DNA of 57,093 bases, taken from positions 1 to 57,093 of the forward strand of contig CAMNJY010000002.1 in NCBI GenBank assembly GCA_946541745.1, in the 5' to 3' direction. The translations under genes and the position numbers were made by a program. Shown here one piece after another: positions 34,795-43,317 of this stretch. Below the pieces are notes generated by a model that saw nothing but the letters and a program-made list of their open reading frames with translations, was not told where the DNA came from and did not search any database. The first letter of the stretch is position 1; each line of letters begins with the position of its first letter. Source of the DNA: an uncultured Prevotellaceae bacterium (GTDB taxonomy: Bacteria; Bacteroidota; Bacteroidia; Bacteroidales; Bacteroidaceae).

Positions 34795-37403
34795 CGCTTG
34801 CTGCGGGTTATCATTGTTCGTAACTTCGTGTTATAGTGGTCTTCACCCATCAGTTGCTCTATAGTCAGGTGCATGCGGTACTGCCAGCGGTTATACGGGT
34901 CGCTGGGTAGGTTGATGCGCTCCTCGCGGGGATTCTTGCGACGCAGTTCGCCGTCCATAGCCAGCCAGTCGGCCAGCGACAGCAGACAGAGCATGGACGG
35001 GCAGTAGAGGTGGCGGGCTATGATTTCCTCGGCGATATGGGCCGGCAGATGATCGGGCGCGCGTCCTTCCTTCTGCAGCATGGTGACATAGTAGCGCTGG
35101 GTGCGCTCCGGGTTCTCCTCCCACCACTGCCTGAGCGTAGCCATGTCGTGAGTGGCGATGGTGCAGACCGAGCGGTAGGGGTTGGCATCTATGTGGCTGA
35201 ACTCGTAGCCGCTCTCCTTGGGCAGGGTCTGTATTTCGAGACTCAGTATGCGGAGGGCGTCGAGCACAGGAGCCACGCAGCCGGGCAGCAGCCCCAGGTC
35301 TTCGGCACACACCATGAGGCTCGTGTCGCCAAGCACGTCGGTAAGCCGGAGCATGGCCTTGTGGCCCCAGAACATGGAGTGGCGCTGGTAGTAGTAGTTG
35401 TTGTAGAGCCTCATATAGGCGTCCTTCTCGTCGCCGTTGAGTGCCTCGTAGACGGTCTCCTGCCAGGCCATGATGCGGGGGTGGAACATATCTGGCTGAC
35501 GAGGGTCTTCAATGAAGAGCACATTGGCCACCAGGCGCATCAGCCCGTCGCGGATCCAGAGGCTGTTCTCGTCGGTGCGCCCTTCAAAGTGGCGGGCCAC
35601 CTTGCGCTGTGTGTCGTAGTCGTCCTTGAGGTCGTAGAGTCCGTAGGCCCTGGCGGTGAGAAACGTTTCGCGCACGTACTGGGCGTGCATGCCGAAGAGC
35701 CGCTCCAGCACGCGGTCGTTGATGAATGGCCGGGTACACATGTCGCGCCGGAAGGGCAGTCCGAAGTACTCTATCTCGCTCACCGTCAGGGGCAGCGCTG
35801 GCGAGAAGTGGCCCAGCAGGCCGCTCACGGCATCGCCAGGCACCTCCCACACGCGGAAGAAGCCCAGCACATGGTCAATGCGCACAGCGTCGAAATACTG
35901 TTCCATCCAGCGGAAGCGCCGCCGGAACCAGCCTGTTATTTCCTCGTTTTCCCAACAGTAGGTCGGGAACCCCCAGTTCTGTCCTGCCGGCGAATGGGTG
36001 TCGGGCGGAGCTCCCGTCTGGCTGTCCATGTTGAAAAATTCGGGATGGATGGCCGTCTCCACGCTCTGCCGGTTGACGCCAATGGGCACGTCGCCCTTCA
36101 GCACCACGCCCTGCTGGCGGGCATAGTCGGCGGCAGCTTTCAGCTGCAGGTGCAGATGATACTGTATGTAGCAGGTCAGCTGCTGGTCGGCCGATGTCTC
36201 AGGCCATTGGGCGGCGCGCCATTCGGCGTAGGGTTTCAGCCACCACTCGTTGTCGGTGGCCCAGGCCTGGTATTCCTTGGAGGCGAGCACCCTTTGGCCC
36301 TGCTCGGCAAAGAGCTCGGCCACATAGTCTGACTTCACGCGGTGGACAGCCTCGTAGTCGTACACCGGCAGGGCATTCAGTTCGCGCTGCTGGCGGCGAT
36401 AGGCGGTCATGCGCTTGGCGTCGCTCAACTCGTCCGTCTGCTCAAGGTCCAGATAGTGGGGATGCAGGGCAAAGCACGACGTGATGTTGTAGGGATGGGA
36501 GTCGTGCCAGCGGCCGTCGGTGGTGGTGTCGTTGACGGGCAACAGCTGTATGACCTTCATGCCTGTGAGTACGGCCCAGTCCACCATGCGCCGCAGGTCG
36601 CCGAAGTCGCCCACACCGCAGGAATGCTCGCTGCGCAGGGCGAAGACGGGCACCACCACGCCGGCGGCCCGCCAGGTGCGCTCGCGCAGCCGGAGCAGTC
36701 CGCCGTAGGCCACATGCACCTCGCCGTCGGCCATCTCGTCGCCCACCGTCCGGTTGTCGCCCTCCTCCCAGGCTATCAGCTCGTGGGTCTGGCTGTCTAC
36801 TACCACATATTTATATTCTACGGGTGTCAGCACGGCGTCCATATTGACTGAGAGTATCCAGTCGTGCTGGCCGATATACTCCATGCGCAGATAGCGGGCC
36901 GGGCTCCAACTGCCCATCATGGGATGGCTGCCCAGGAGGGCCAGCGACTGGCCGGCCTCCAACTGCGGTGCCGACACGCGGAACACCACCGTACGACGGT
37001 ACAGCGGCAGCCGCCGCGCCTCCACCTGCCCGGCGTGAGGGGCATGGAGCGTCGTCTGGCAGGCCTGCGTGTAGAGATGGGCGCAGAGGGGCACGTCGCG
37101 CCACTGGTCGTGGAACACGTAGTTGCACGAGGTGTCGAACCAGTAGGTGCGTGGCACCATCGTCCACTCACGGCGCAGCACATGCCCATCGGCATCCTCC
37201 ACCTGGTAGGCGTAAGTTACCGCGCTGACGGGATGCTGACGGCTGGCAACGGCCGCCGTCTCTACCGTCCAGGCCATGCCGTCCTGGGTGGTCATCGTGA
37301 GGTTTTGGGTGCGCCGGGTACCGTCGGCGCTGTGGTAGCAGAGAGCCACGTGCAGACTCTCGCCCCACTGGGTACCATATTCTATACTGAATCTAAGTTT
37401 CAT
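34791..37403 (-). CDS. malQ: 4-alpha-glucanotransferase with N-terminal starch-binding modules
   Basis: MalQ (GH77) disproportionates maltodextrins in the cytosol. The start ATG 37403 (MKLRFSIEYGTQWGESL) overlaps the upstream TPR stop as ATGA; the longer track start is not needed. Two N-terminal CBM20-like modules precede the barrel (FSIEYGTQWGESLHVALCYH, VFRVSAPQLEAGQSLALLG), as in plant DPE2 and many Bacteroidetes. GH77 motifs: YFDAVRIDHVLGFFRVWEVP (nucleophile Asp), VCAEDLGLLPGCV (acid/base Glu) and IATHDMATLRQWWEE (third Asp). The length, about 870 residues, is normal for this subtype. It neighbours phosphatase and TPR genes. Confidence 0.97.
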   Translation of the reverse strand: MKLRFSIEYGTQWGESLHVALCYHSADGTRRTQNLTMTTQDGMAWTVETAAVASRQHPVSAVTYAYQVEDADGHVLRREWTMVPRTYWFDTSCNYVFHDQWRDVPLCAHLYTQACQTTLHAPHAGQVEARRLPLYRRTVVFRVSAPQLEAGQSLALLGSHPMMGSWSPARYLRMEYIGQHDWILSVNMDAVLTPVEYKYVVVDSQTHELIAWEEGDNRTVGDEMADGEVHVAYGGLLRLRERTWRAAGVVVPVFALRSEHSCGVGDFGDLRRMVDWAVLTGMKVIQLLPVNDTTTDGRWHDSHPYNITSCFALHPHYLDLEQTDELSDAKRMTAYRRQQRELNALPVYDYEAVHRVKSDYVAELFAEQGQRVLASKEYQAWATDNEWWLKPYAEWRAAQWPETSADQQLTCYIQYHLHLQLKAAADYARQQGVVLKGDVPIGVNRQSVETAIHPEFFNMDSQTGAPPDTHSPAGQNWGFPTYCWENEEITGWFRRRFRWMEQYFDAVRIDHVLGFFRVWEVPGDAVSGLLGHFSPALPLTVSEIEYFGLPFRRDMCTRPFINDRVLERLFGMHAQYVRETFLTARAYGLYDLKDDYDTQRKVARHFEGRTDENSLWIRDGLMRLVANVLFIEDPRQPDMFHPRIMAWQETVYEALNGDEKDAYMRLYNNYYYQRHSMFWGHKAMLRLTDVLGDTSLMVCAEDLGLLPGCVAPVLDALRILSLEIQTLPKESGYEFSHIDANPYRSVCTIATHDMATLRQWWEENPERTQRYYVTMLQKEGRAPDHLPAHIAEEIIARHLYCPSMLCLLSLADWLAMDGELRRKNPREERINLPSDPYNRWQYRMHLTIEQLMGEDHYNTKLRTMITRSKR

Positions 37404-38110
37404 CGTTTCTTGGTTTGAGTCGCCGGCCCGCACCGGTCTATCCACGGTTTCAGCAGCCCGTAGGCTATGCCGCGCTCCACTGCCTCCATCAGCAGGCTGC
37501 GGGCCTCTCCGCCACGGTCCAGGCTGATGAGCAGCTCGGCCTTGGTGGCCACATAGTCGGCATTCAGGGGCTGGCGGCTGATGGCCTGCTGCCAGTCGTA
37601 GAGTGCAGTGTCGTACTGCCCGATTGTGGCTTCAAAGGCGGCACGGGCGGCGTAGCAGAGTGCCGAGTCGGGGAACATCTCCACCAACTCGTTGTAACGG
37701 TCCATGGCTTCAGTGCGGCGGCCCATCTTCTCGTTGACCATCGCCAACCCCAGGCGCGCCTCCATGTGGAGCGGCACCCGGCTAACAAACGTCTCGTAGT
37801 CGCTCTTGGCCAGTGCGTATTGGCGGCGGTGGCTGTTGGCGTAGGCCCGGTAGTAGCGTGCGGCCAGGTTATCGGGGTCTATGGCCAGCACGCGGCCATA
37901 CTCGTCGGCGGCATAGTCCCACTGTCCCAACTCTATGTTGACAGCCGCCTTCTTCAGCCTCAGGTCGGTGGAGCGCGGCTGCTGTTCTATCTGCCTGCTG
38001 AGCGTTGACAGCGAGTCGCGCCACTGCTGGGGGGTCTGACCCTCAGCCGGCAGCGCGCTCCATACGCAAGCCGCTACCAGGGCGGCCAAGCCTATTCTCA
38101 TGTTCAACAT
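37400..38110 (-). CDS. Exported tetratricopeptide-repeat protein
   Basis: A 236-residue protein with an N-terminal signal peptide (MRIGLAALVAACVWSALPAE) and at least four TPR-like units (LRLKKAAVNIELGQWDYAAD, LAARYYRAYANSHRRQYALA, MEARLGLAMVNEKMGRRTEA, CYAARAAFEATIGQYDTALY). TPR proteins scaffold protein interactions; the partner is unknown. It overlaps malQ by 4 bp (ATGA) and follows deoD by 12 bp, so it is likely in one transcript with both. A start three codons in (MRIGLAAL) is possible. Confidence 0.85.
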   Translation of the reverse strand: MLNMRIGLAALVAACVWSALPAEGQTPQQWRDSLSTLSRQIEQQPRSTDLRLKKAAVNIELGQWDYAADEYGRVLAIDPDNLAARYYRAYANSHRRQYALAKSDYETFVSRVPLHMEARLGLAMVNEKMGRRTEAMDRYNELVEMFPDSALCYAARAAFEATIGQYDTALYDWQQAISRQPLNADYVATKAELLISLDRGGEARSLLMEAVERGIAYGLLKPWIDRCGPATQTKKR

Positions 38111-38122
38111 CGCAGCAGCGCG

Positions 38123-38830
38123 TCAGAGCAGCGAGAAGGCTACGTCCATCATGCGGGTAAAGGTGGTCTGCCGCTCTTCGGCGGTCGTCACCTCACCGGT
38201 CAGTAAATGGTCGGAAATGGTGAGCACCACCAGGGCCTGCTTGCCGGCGCGGGCAGCATTCATATAGAGGGCCGAAGCCTCCATCTCTAAGGCCAGCACC
38301 TTCATGTTCATCCACTTGTCGTTGTGAGCATTCTCAGAGTAGAACGTGTCTGTCGACAACACATTGCCCACCATGTAGCGGTAGCCCATCTGGTCGCAGG
38401 CATCGGCAGCGCGGCGCAACAGGCCGAAGTCGGCTATCGGGGCGAAGGTGCCGGGCAGCTCGTATTGTACGCCGTAGTTGGAGTTGGTGCAGGCACCCAT
38501 TGCCAGCACAAGGTCGCCTACGTGGAGGTCGGGATTGACAGACCCCGCCGAGCCCACGCGGATGATGGTGTCTACGTCGTAGAAGTTGAACAGCTCGTAG
38601 GTATAGATGCCGATAGAGGGTATGCCCATGCCGTGACCCATGACGCTGACACGCTTGCCCTGATGGGTGCCGGTGTAGCCCAACATGCCGCGCACGTTGT
38701 TGAACTGAACTGGGTTGTCGATGTAGTTTTCAGCCATGAATTTGGCGCGCAGGGGGTCGCCCGCCATGATGACGGTTTTGGCTATCTCGCCAGCCTGGGC
38801 GCCGATGTGGGGGGTTGGTATTTTACTCAT
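38123..38830 (-). CDS. deoD: Purine-nucleoside phosphorylase, DeoD type
   Basis: A hexameric-type PNP that splits purine (deoxy)nucleosides with phosphate. The 235-residue protein has the DeoD signatures TPHIGAQAGEIAKTVIMAGD, NVRGMLGYTGTHQGKRVSVM, GHGMGIPSIGIYTYEL, IIRVGSAGSV, LEMEASALYMNAA and ISDHLLTGE (catalytic Asp). The start ATG 38830 follows the 30-residue membrane ORF by 15 bp. It is the first long gene of a unit running to the HAD phosphatase. Confidence 0.96.
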   Translation of the reverse strand: MSKIPTPHIGAQAGEIAKTVIMAGDPLRAKFMAENYIDNPVQFNNVRGMLGYTGTHQGKRVSVMGHGMGIPSIGIYTYELFNFYDVDTIIRVGSAGSVNPDLHVGDLVLAMGACTNSNYGVQYELPGTFAPIADFGLLRRAADACDQMGYRYMVGNVLSTDTFYSENAHNDKWMNMKVLALEMEASALYMNAARAGKQALVVLTISDHLLTGEVTTAEERQTTFTRMMDVAFSLL

Positions 38831-38845
38831 AAGTGCTTATGTGTG

Positions 38846-38938
38846 TTAAGATTGTGATTTACTGCGGTAGATAAAGATGCCGATGATGACCAGTATCACG
38901 ACGGCACCGATTTCAAGCCATTGGTTCATGATTCCCAT
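38846..38938 (-). CDS. 30-residue single-pass membrane peptide upstream of deoD
   Basis: An ORF too short for the track, starting ATG 38938 and ending TAA 38846. It begins MGIMNQWLEIGAVVI, continues with a hydrophobic segment LVIIGIFIYR and ends KSQS: an acidic residue before, and Arg/Lys after, one membrane segment, the charge pattern of a small membrane protein with the C-terminus in the cytosol. It lies between the deoD -7 box (34 bp upstream) and deoD (15 bp downstream), so it would be translated from the deoD mRNA. Expression is not proved; an internal start at MNQW is possible. Confidence 0.55.
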   Translation of the reverse strand: MGIMNQWLEIGAVVILVIIGIFIYRSKSQS

Positions 38939-38971
38939 ACTCTGTTTTTCTGATTAGTGGTTTATTGGTGG

Positions 38972-38979
38972 CAAATATA
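38972..38979 (-). promoter_or_regulatory. Predicted -7 box of the deoD operon
   Basis: TATATTTG on the minus strand followed by GCCACC, preceded upstream by a run of T residues. It drives the 30-aa ORF and deoD. Confidence 0.65.
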
Positions 38980-39119
38980 CAATTTTTTTTCCAAACGTGC
39001 AACAATAAACTGACATAAATTGTTAAATCACATCAAATAGCTGAACTTTCCCATCTATGCGCGCCTGACTTTGTCGATTTTGACATTTCCCCTCCCCTAT
39101 AATCCAAAAAAATTTTTTT

Positions 39120-39552
39120 AATTTCTGCCTACACGCCTACATTTTCTCTGTAAGCTGCTGTCTAAGAGCGAGATTACAATTTTTTTGCATACACTTTCCC
39201 TACATTCCCCTACACTAATTTGGAATATTCGGAGAAATTATCGGATAAATAGAACTTCAATTTGCTCAAAAGGGAGTCCCTTTTTGGCAAAAGGGACTCC
39301 CTTTCGTCACAAACGAGGCTCGTTTTGTGTGAAACTAACCTGCCTGTTTAGTCCGGCCACCCCGGTTTGTTGCACAATTTTATACGTTGATTGCACACCA
39401 TTTGGGCCGTTGACGTGACGTTGATTTCGGATTTATTTACAAAATAGGCCAAAACAGTGTAGGGAAATGTAGGGAAAGTGTATGCAAAATTTTTGTAATC
39501 TTACTGATGTACAACGGTTTAGAGAGAAAATGTAGGTGTGTAGGCAGAAATT
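39120..39552. repeat. ~97-bp imperfect inverted repeat pair
   Basis: The arms at 39120-39216 and 39456-39552 are reverse complements over most of their length. Both contain AATTTCTGCCTACAC, CCTACATTTTCTCT, GATTACA and GCATACACTTTCCCTACAT. The middle of each arm is the least conserved part. The 239-bp loop holds the AAAGGGAGTCCC repeats. Confidence 0.85.
39266..39329. repeat. AAAGGGAGTCCC and AACGAGGCTCGTT palindromes, copy 2
   Basis: AAAAGGGAGTCCCTTTTT and AAAAGGGACTCCCTTTCG are followed by the palindrome AACGAGGCTCGTT. The first units match 9531-9590 and the last matches the hairpin at 13234-13286, so both are dispersed repeats. Confidence 0.75.
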
Positions 39553-39831
39553 GATTTATTTTCTGGAAAATTTTTCAAGCTAACAAGCACACTCGTGGAC
39601 AGGGTGACGCATCGCTGAAGCCAGAAAACAACTGAACTATCCCACCTACGCGCGTAGGGATGGCCATCAGAATGATGGACTGCTCCTACTGCCCCTTGCC
39701 AAGGCTGACAGTGGGGGCAGTAGGGGGCAGGCTGTTTGTTTGTCTTCTTTCCTAAAGGGTGAAAAATACTGGGCGATGAGACTAAATAGAAAAGTCATGC
39801 CGCCCTGCCAAAGAGACTGACGACCATCCTG

Positions 39832-41541
39832 TCAATAAGCTTGCTCGTGTACACCCTTGACAGCACGGCCAGAGGGGTCGTTCATATTGCTGAAGGCGGC
39901 ATCCCACTCAAGGGCCTTGGCAGTGCTGCAGGCTACGCTGGCCTCCGACGGCACACTGCGGGCAGCGGAGTCGCTGGGGAAATGCTCGGCAAAAATACCG
40001 CGGTAGTAGTACTCCTCTTTGTTTTTCGGCGGATTGATAGGAAAGCGCTCGGCGGCATGGGCCATCTGGTCGTCGGTGACGGCCTCGGCAGTGATCTGCT
40101 TGAGGGTGTCTATCCACGAATAGCCTACGCCGTCAGAGAACTGTTCCTTCTGTCGCCAAGCAACGGCCTCGGGCAGTAGGTCGGCAAAAGCCTGGCGGAC
40201 AATCTGCTTCTCGATAACTGATCCTGGACACATCTTTGCCTCAGGATTGGTGCGCATGGCAACGTCAAGAAACTCCTTGTCGAGGAAGGGTACACGGCCT
40301 TCTACGCCCCAGGCCGACAGACTCTTGTTGGCACGGAGGCAGTCGTAGAGGTGGAGCTTGGAGAGCTTGCGTACCGTCTCCTCGTGGAACTCCCGGGCCG
40401 ACGGGGCTTTGTGGAAGTAGAGGTAGCCGCCAAAAATCTCGTCGGCCCCCTCCCCGCTGAGCACCATCTTGATGCCCATCGATTTGATAACGCGGGCCAG
40501 CAGATACATCGGCGTGGAGGCGCGGACGGTAGTGACGTCGTAGGTCTCAATGTAGTAGATGACGTCGCGAAGGGCATCGAGCCCCTCCTGGATGGTATAG
40601 TTGATTTCGTGGTGGACGGTGCCGATATGGTCAGCCACCAGCCGGGCCTTAGCCAGGTCGGGAGCCCCCTTCAGGCCTACTGCGAAAGAGTGCAGCCGTG
40701 GCCAGTAGGCACGGGTCTGGGAGTCGTCCTCGATACGGTGTTCAGAGAATTTCTCAGCAATAGCCGAGATGACCGACGAGTCAAGACCGCCCGAGAGGAG
40801 CACACCATAAGGCACGTCTGACATCAGCTGGCGTTTGACGGCCGCTGTGAGGGCATCACGAATAGCCTCGACACTGGCAGGATGGTCCTTGACGGCGGCG
40901 TAGTCAAACCAGTCGCGGCGATAATATCGCCGCATACAGGACTCACGGCTCCAATAATAGTGGCCGGGGAGGAATGGCTCGTAACGCTCACACTGGCCTT
41001 CGAGGGCTTTCAGCTCGGAGGCCACGTAGACGGTGCCGTCGCTGTCGTAACCTATATATAGAGGTATGACACCGATGGGGTCGCGGGCTATCAAGAATTC
41101 GCCGCGCTGCTCGTCGTAGAGCACAAAGGCGAAGATGCCGCTGAGCTGTTCCAACATCTGGCATATTTGCATATCAGAGCATCCGCTCCCCTCTCCACAG
41201 CGAGAGGGGGTGAGGCTTCTGTAGAGGGCCAGGATGACCTCGCAGTCGCTACCCGTCTGGAAGTCATACTGGCCGGCAAAGCGGCGACGTATGTCCTGGT
41301 GATTGTATATCTCGCCATTGACGGCCAATATCTGTTTCCTGTCAGGAGAGTAGAGGGGCTGACCGCCCGATTCCGGGTCGACTATAGAGAGACGCTCATG
41401 GGCGAGAATAGCCGTGCCGCCACAATAGATGCCGCTCCAGTCTGGGCCGCGGTGGCGGATTTTCTGACTCATGCGCAGGGCCTTTTCACGCAGAGCCTGC
41501 GACTGTTCTTTTACATTTAGTATTGCTACGATTCCACACAT
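39832..41541 (-). CDS. asnB: Glutamine-hydrolysing asparagine synthetase
   Basis: AsnB converts aspartate to asparagine with glutamine nitrogen and ATP. The Ntn glutaminase begins MCGIVAILN with nucleophile Cys2, followed by RHRGPDWSG and VNGEIYNHQDIR. The synthetase domain has the PP-loop LLSGGLDSSVISAIAEKF, LSGEGADEIFGGYLYFHKA and GVEGRVPFLDKEFLD. Length is 569 residues. An in-frame GC-rich repeat adds SLTPSRCGEGSGC near residues 108-120, between the glutaminase EVILALY and LSGIFAFVLYD elements. It follows carB by 81 bp on the same strand, at the end of the nitrogen island. Confidence 0.97.
   Translation of the reverse strand: MCGIVAILNVKEQSQALREKALRMSQKIRHRGPDWSGIYCGGTAILAHERLSIVDPESGGQPLYSPDRKQILAVNGEIYNHQDIRRRFAGQYDFQTGSDCEVILALYRSLTPSRCGEGSGCSDMQICQMLEQLSGIFAFVLYDEQRGEFLIARDPIGVIPLYIGYDSDGTVYVASELKALEGQCERYEPFLPGHYYWSRESCMRRYYRRDWFDYAAVKDHPASVEAIRDALTAAVKRQLMSDVPYGVLLSGGLDSSVISAIAEKFSEHRIEDDSQTRAYWPRLHSFAVGLKGAPDLAKARLVADHIGTVHHEINYTIQEGLDALRDVIYYIETYDVTTVRASTPMYLLARVIKSMGIKMVLSGEGADEIFGGYLYFHKAPSAREFHEETVRKLSKLHLYDCLRANKSLSAWGVEGRVPFLDKEFLDVAMRTNPEAKMCPGSVIEKQIVRQAFADLLPEAVAWRQKEQFSDGVGYSWIDTLKQITAEAVTDDQMAHAAERFPINPPKNKEEYYYRGIFAEHFPSDSAARSVPSEASVACSTAKALEWDAAFSNMNDPSGRAVKGVHEQAY
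41181..41220 (-). repeat. In-frame palindromic repeat, type III, in asnB
   Basis: On the asnB coding strand it reads AGAAGCCTCACCCCC..., ending GAGAGGGGAGCGGAT, and encodes SLTPSRCGEGSG. Same family, orientation and frame as the copies in gltB (51153) and the purF-type gene (44772). Confidence 0.85.
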
Positions 41542-41622
41542 AACGTTTATTTACTATTTAACGATGTTCAAGAAAGTTGAATTTTAATTATTTGACGATT
41601 TTAGACTCACGAAATCATACAG

Positions 41623-43317
41623 TCACAGGTACGAGAGGTACAGGTAGTTGGTCTGAGCCGGGTATTCGGCGGCGAGCGTGTCTATCTGGTTGACAATAGG
41701 CAGGATTCCAAGTTCCTTGCGCCACTGGCGGACGGTAAGGCCGGCCTGCTCCATCGACATCTGGCTACCGAGGCCGAAAGCACGCGCTATCTGGAAATCG
41801 CTGAAGCCGTAGGTCTTAGCCTCGCGCAGGAGGTCAGTAAACTCAGGGGCCTCAAGGTATTCCATCAGTTCCATGGGTTCCATACATGCCGCCAAGTCGG
41901 CCAGCTGACGGAACTCATGGAGCCGCTCGTCAATGTTGACGATGTGACGCAGCTTGTGGAGAAACCAGCGGTCAATCTTTGTCAGCTCGTGTATCTGCTC
42001 GACGGTGTAGCCCATTGTGAGCGCCTTGGCAACGACGAAGATGCGCATGTCGGTAGCATGGCTTAGGGCATCGGCGACGTCGCTGACGCGCAGCTGCTTG
42101 TTATCCACAAAACCGTGCATGCCCTGCCCTATCATGCGCAGACCCTTCTGGATGGCCTCCTCGAAGGTACGCCCTATGGCCATCACCTCGCCCACCGACT
42201 TCATTGACGAACCCAGCTGATGGCTCACGCCGTGAAACTTGGAGAGGTCCCAGCGGGGTATCTTCACTACGATGTAGTCGAGGGCAGGCTCAAAGAAGGC
42301 GGAGGTGGTGCGCGTCACGGTGTTGTTCAGTTCGAAGAGGCCATAGCCCAGGGCGAGCTTGGCCGCAACGAAGGCCAGGGGATAGCCGGTGGCCTTGCTC
42401 GCCAATGCCGAGGAGCGCGACAGGCGGGCATTGACCTCAATGACGCGGTAGTCCTCTGACTCAGGGTCGAGGGCATACTGCACGTTGCACTCGCCGACTA
42501 TGCCTACGTGGCGTATAATCTTGATAGCCACGGCACGCAGCTTGTGGTACTCAGCGTTGGTGAGCGTCTGGCTTGGGGCAACGACGATAGACTCACCGGT
42601 ATGAATGCCCAGCGGGTCAAGGTTTTCCATGTTGCAGACGGTAATACAGTTGTCGTAGCGGTCGCGTACTACCTCGTATTCTATCTCCTTCCAGCCACGC
42701 AGCGACTTCTCTACCAGCACCTGAGGCGAGAATGAGAAGGCCTCTTCGGCTTGTCTGTCGAGCTCTGCGTCGTCGTCGCAGAAGCCAGAGCCAAGGCCGC
42801 CGAGGGCATAGGCGGCACGGAGAATCACGGGGAAGCCAAGCTCGTGGGCAGCCCTGCGTACTTCTGCCACCGACTGGCAGGCATGGCTACGGATGGTTTT
42901 CACGCCAATCTCGTCGAGCCGCTGTACGAAGAGGTCGCGGTCTTCGGTGTCGATGATGCTCTGTACGGGGGTGCCAAGCACCTGTACCCCATATTTCTCG
43001 AACACTCCTCTCTGATACAACTCTACACCGCAGTTCAAGGCTGTCTGCCCGCCAAAAGAGAGCATAATGCCATCGGGACGCTCCTTCTCGATAACACGCT
43101 CTACAAACTCTGGCGTCACTGGCTGAAAGTACACGGTGTCGGCCACTCCTCTTGAGGTCTGCACCGTGGCAATATTAGGGTTGATGAGCACCGAGTGGAT
43201 ACCCTCCTCCTTGAGTGCCTTCAGGGCCTGGGCTCCGCTGTAGTCGAACTCACCCGCCTGGCCTATCTTCAACGCTCCGCTGCCCAAAAGCAATACTTTT
43301 TGAATTTTCGTTTCCAT
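41623..43317 (-). CDS. carB: Carbamoyl-phosphate synthase large subunit, N-terminal half only
   Basis: CarB makes carbamoyl phosphate for pyrimidines and arginine from bicarbonate, ATP and CarA-derived ammonia. This 564-residue ORF holds the first ATP-grasp (carboxyphosphate) half: [45 protein letters not shown]-like stretch, [40 protein letters not shown] and the oligomerisation part ([14 protein letters not shown]). It ends TNYLYLSYL-stop, exactly where the full protein (about 1070 residues) passes into its second half. The second ATP-grasp and the allosteric MGS domain are missing; only 81 bp separate it from asnB. Either carB is split with the other half elsewhere, or it is a deletion. 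Starts as TAATG with carA. Confidence 0.9.
   Translation of the reverse strand: METKIQKVLLLGSGALKIGQAGEFDYSGAQALKALKEEGIHSVLINPNIATVQTSRGVADTVYFQPVTPEFVERVIEKERPDGIMLSFGGQTALNCGVELYQRGVFEKYGVQVLGTPVQSIIDTEDRDLFVQRLDEIGVKTIRSHACQSVAEVRRAAHELGFPVILRAAYALGGLGSGFCDDDAELDRQAEEAFSFSPQVLVEKSLRGWKEIEYEVVRDRYDNCITVCNMENLDPLGIHTGESIVVAPSQTLTNAEYHKLRAVAIKIIRHVGIVGECNVQYALDPESEDYRVIEVNARLSRSSALASKATGYPLAFVAAKLALGYGLFELNNTVTRTTSAFFEPALDYIVVKIPRWDLSKFHGVSHQLGSSMKSVGEVMAIGRTFEEAIQKGLRMIGQGMHGFVDNKQLRVSDVADALSHATDMRIFVVAKALTMGYTVEQIHELTKIDRWFLHKLRHIVNIDERLHEFRQLADLAACMEPMELMEYLEAPEFTDLLREAKTYGFSDFQIARAFGLGSQMSMEQAGLTVRQWRKELGILPIVNQIDTLAAEYPAQTNYLYLSYL

Larger units (their letters stand above)
39041..39658. 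repeat. Imperfect direct repeats flanking the second inverted-repeat block
   Basis: CTGAACTTTCCCATCTATGC followed by GCG at 39041 and CTGAACTATCCCACCTACGC followed by GCG at 39632 match in about 20 of 23 bases and point the same way. They bracket the inverted repeat and are candidate remnants of target or flank duplication. Confidence 0.55.
38980..39831. other. Gene-free region with inverted and direct repeats
   Basis: About 850 bp between the deoD promoter and the asnB stop. It contains a ~97-bp inverted repeat pair, AAAGGGAGTCCC and AACGAGGCTCGTT palindromes in the loop, flanking imperfect direct repeats, a CCTACGCGCGTAGG palindrome (39645-39658), and a CTACTGCCCC hairpin near 39686-39723 with no U-run. 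The 77-aa ORF at 39185 is made of repeat sequence. No credible gene is seen. Confidence 0.8.

Noticed and set aside
35010-36332. 440-aa plus-strand ORF opposite malQ
   Set aside because: Antisense of a clear GH77 gene, no family features.
39185-39418. 77-aa ORF (CSKGSPFLAKGTPF...)
   Set aside because: Translation of dispersed palindromes; no promoter or family.
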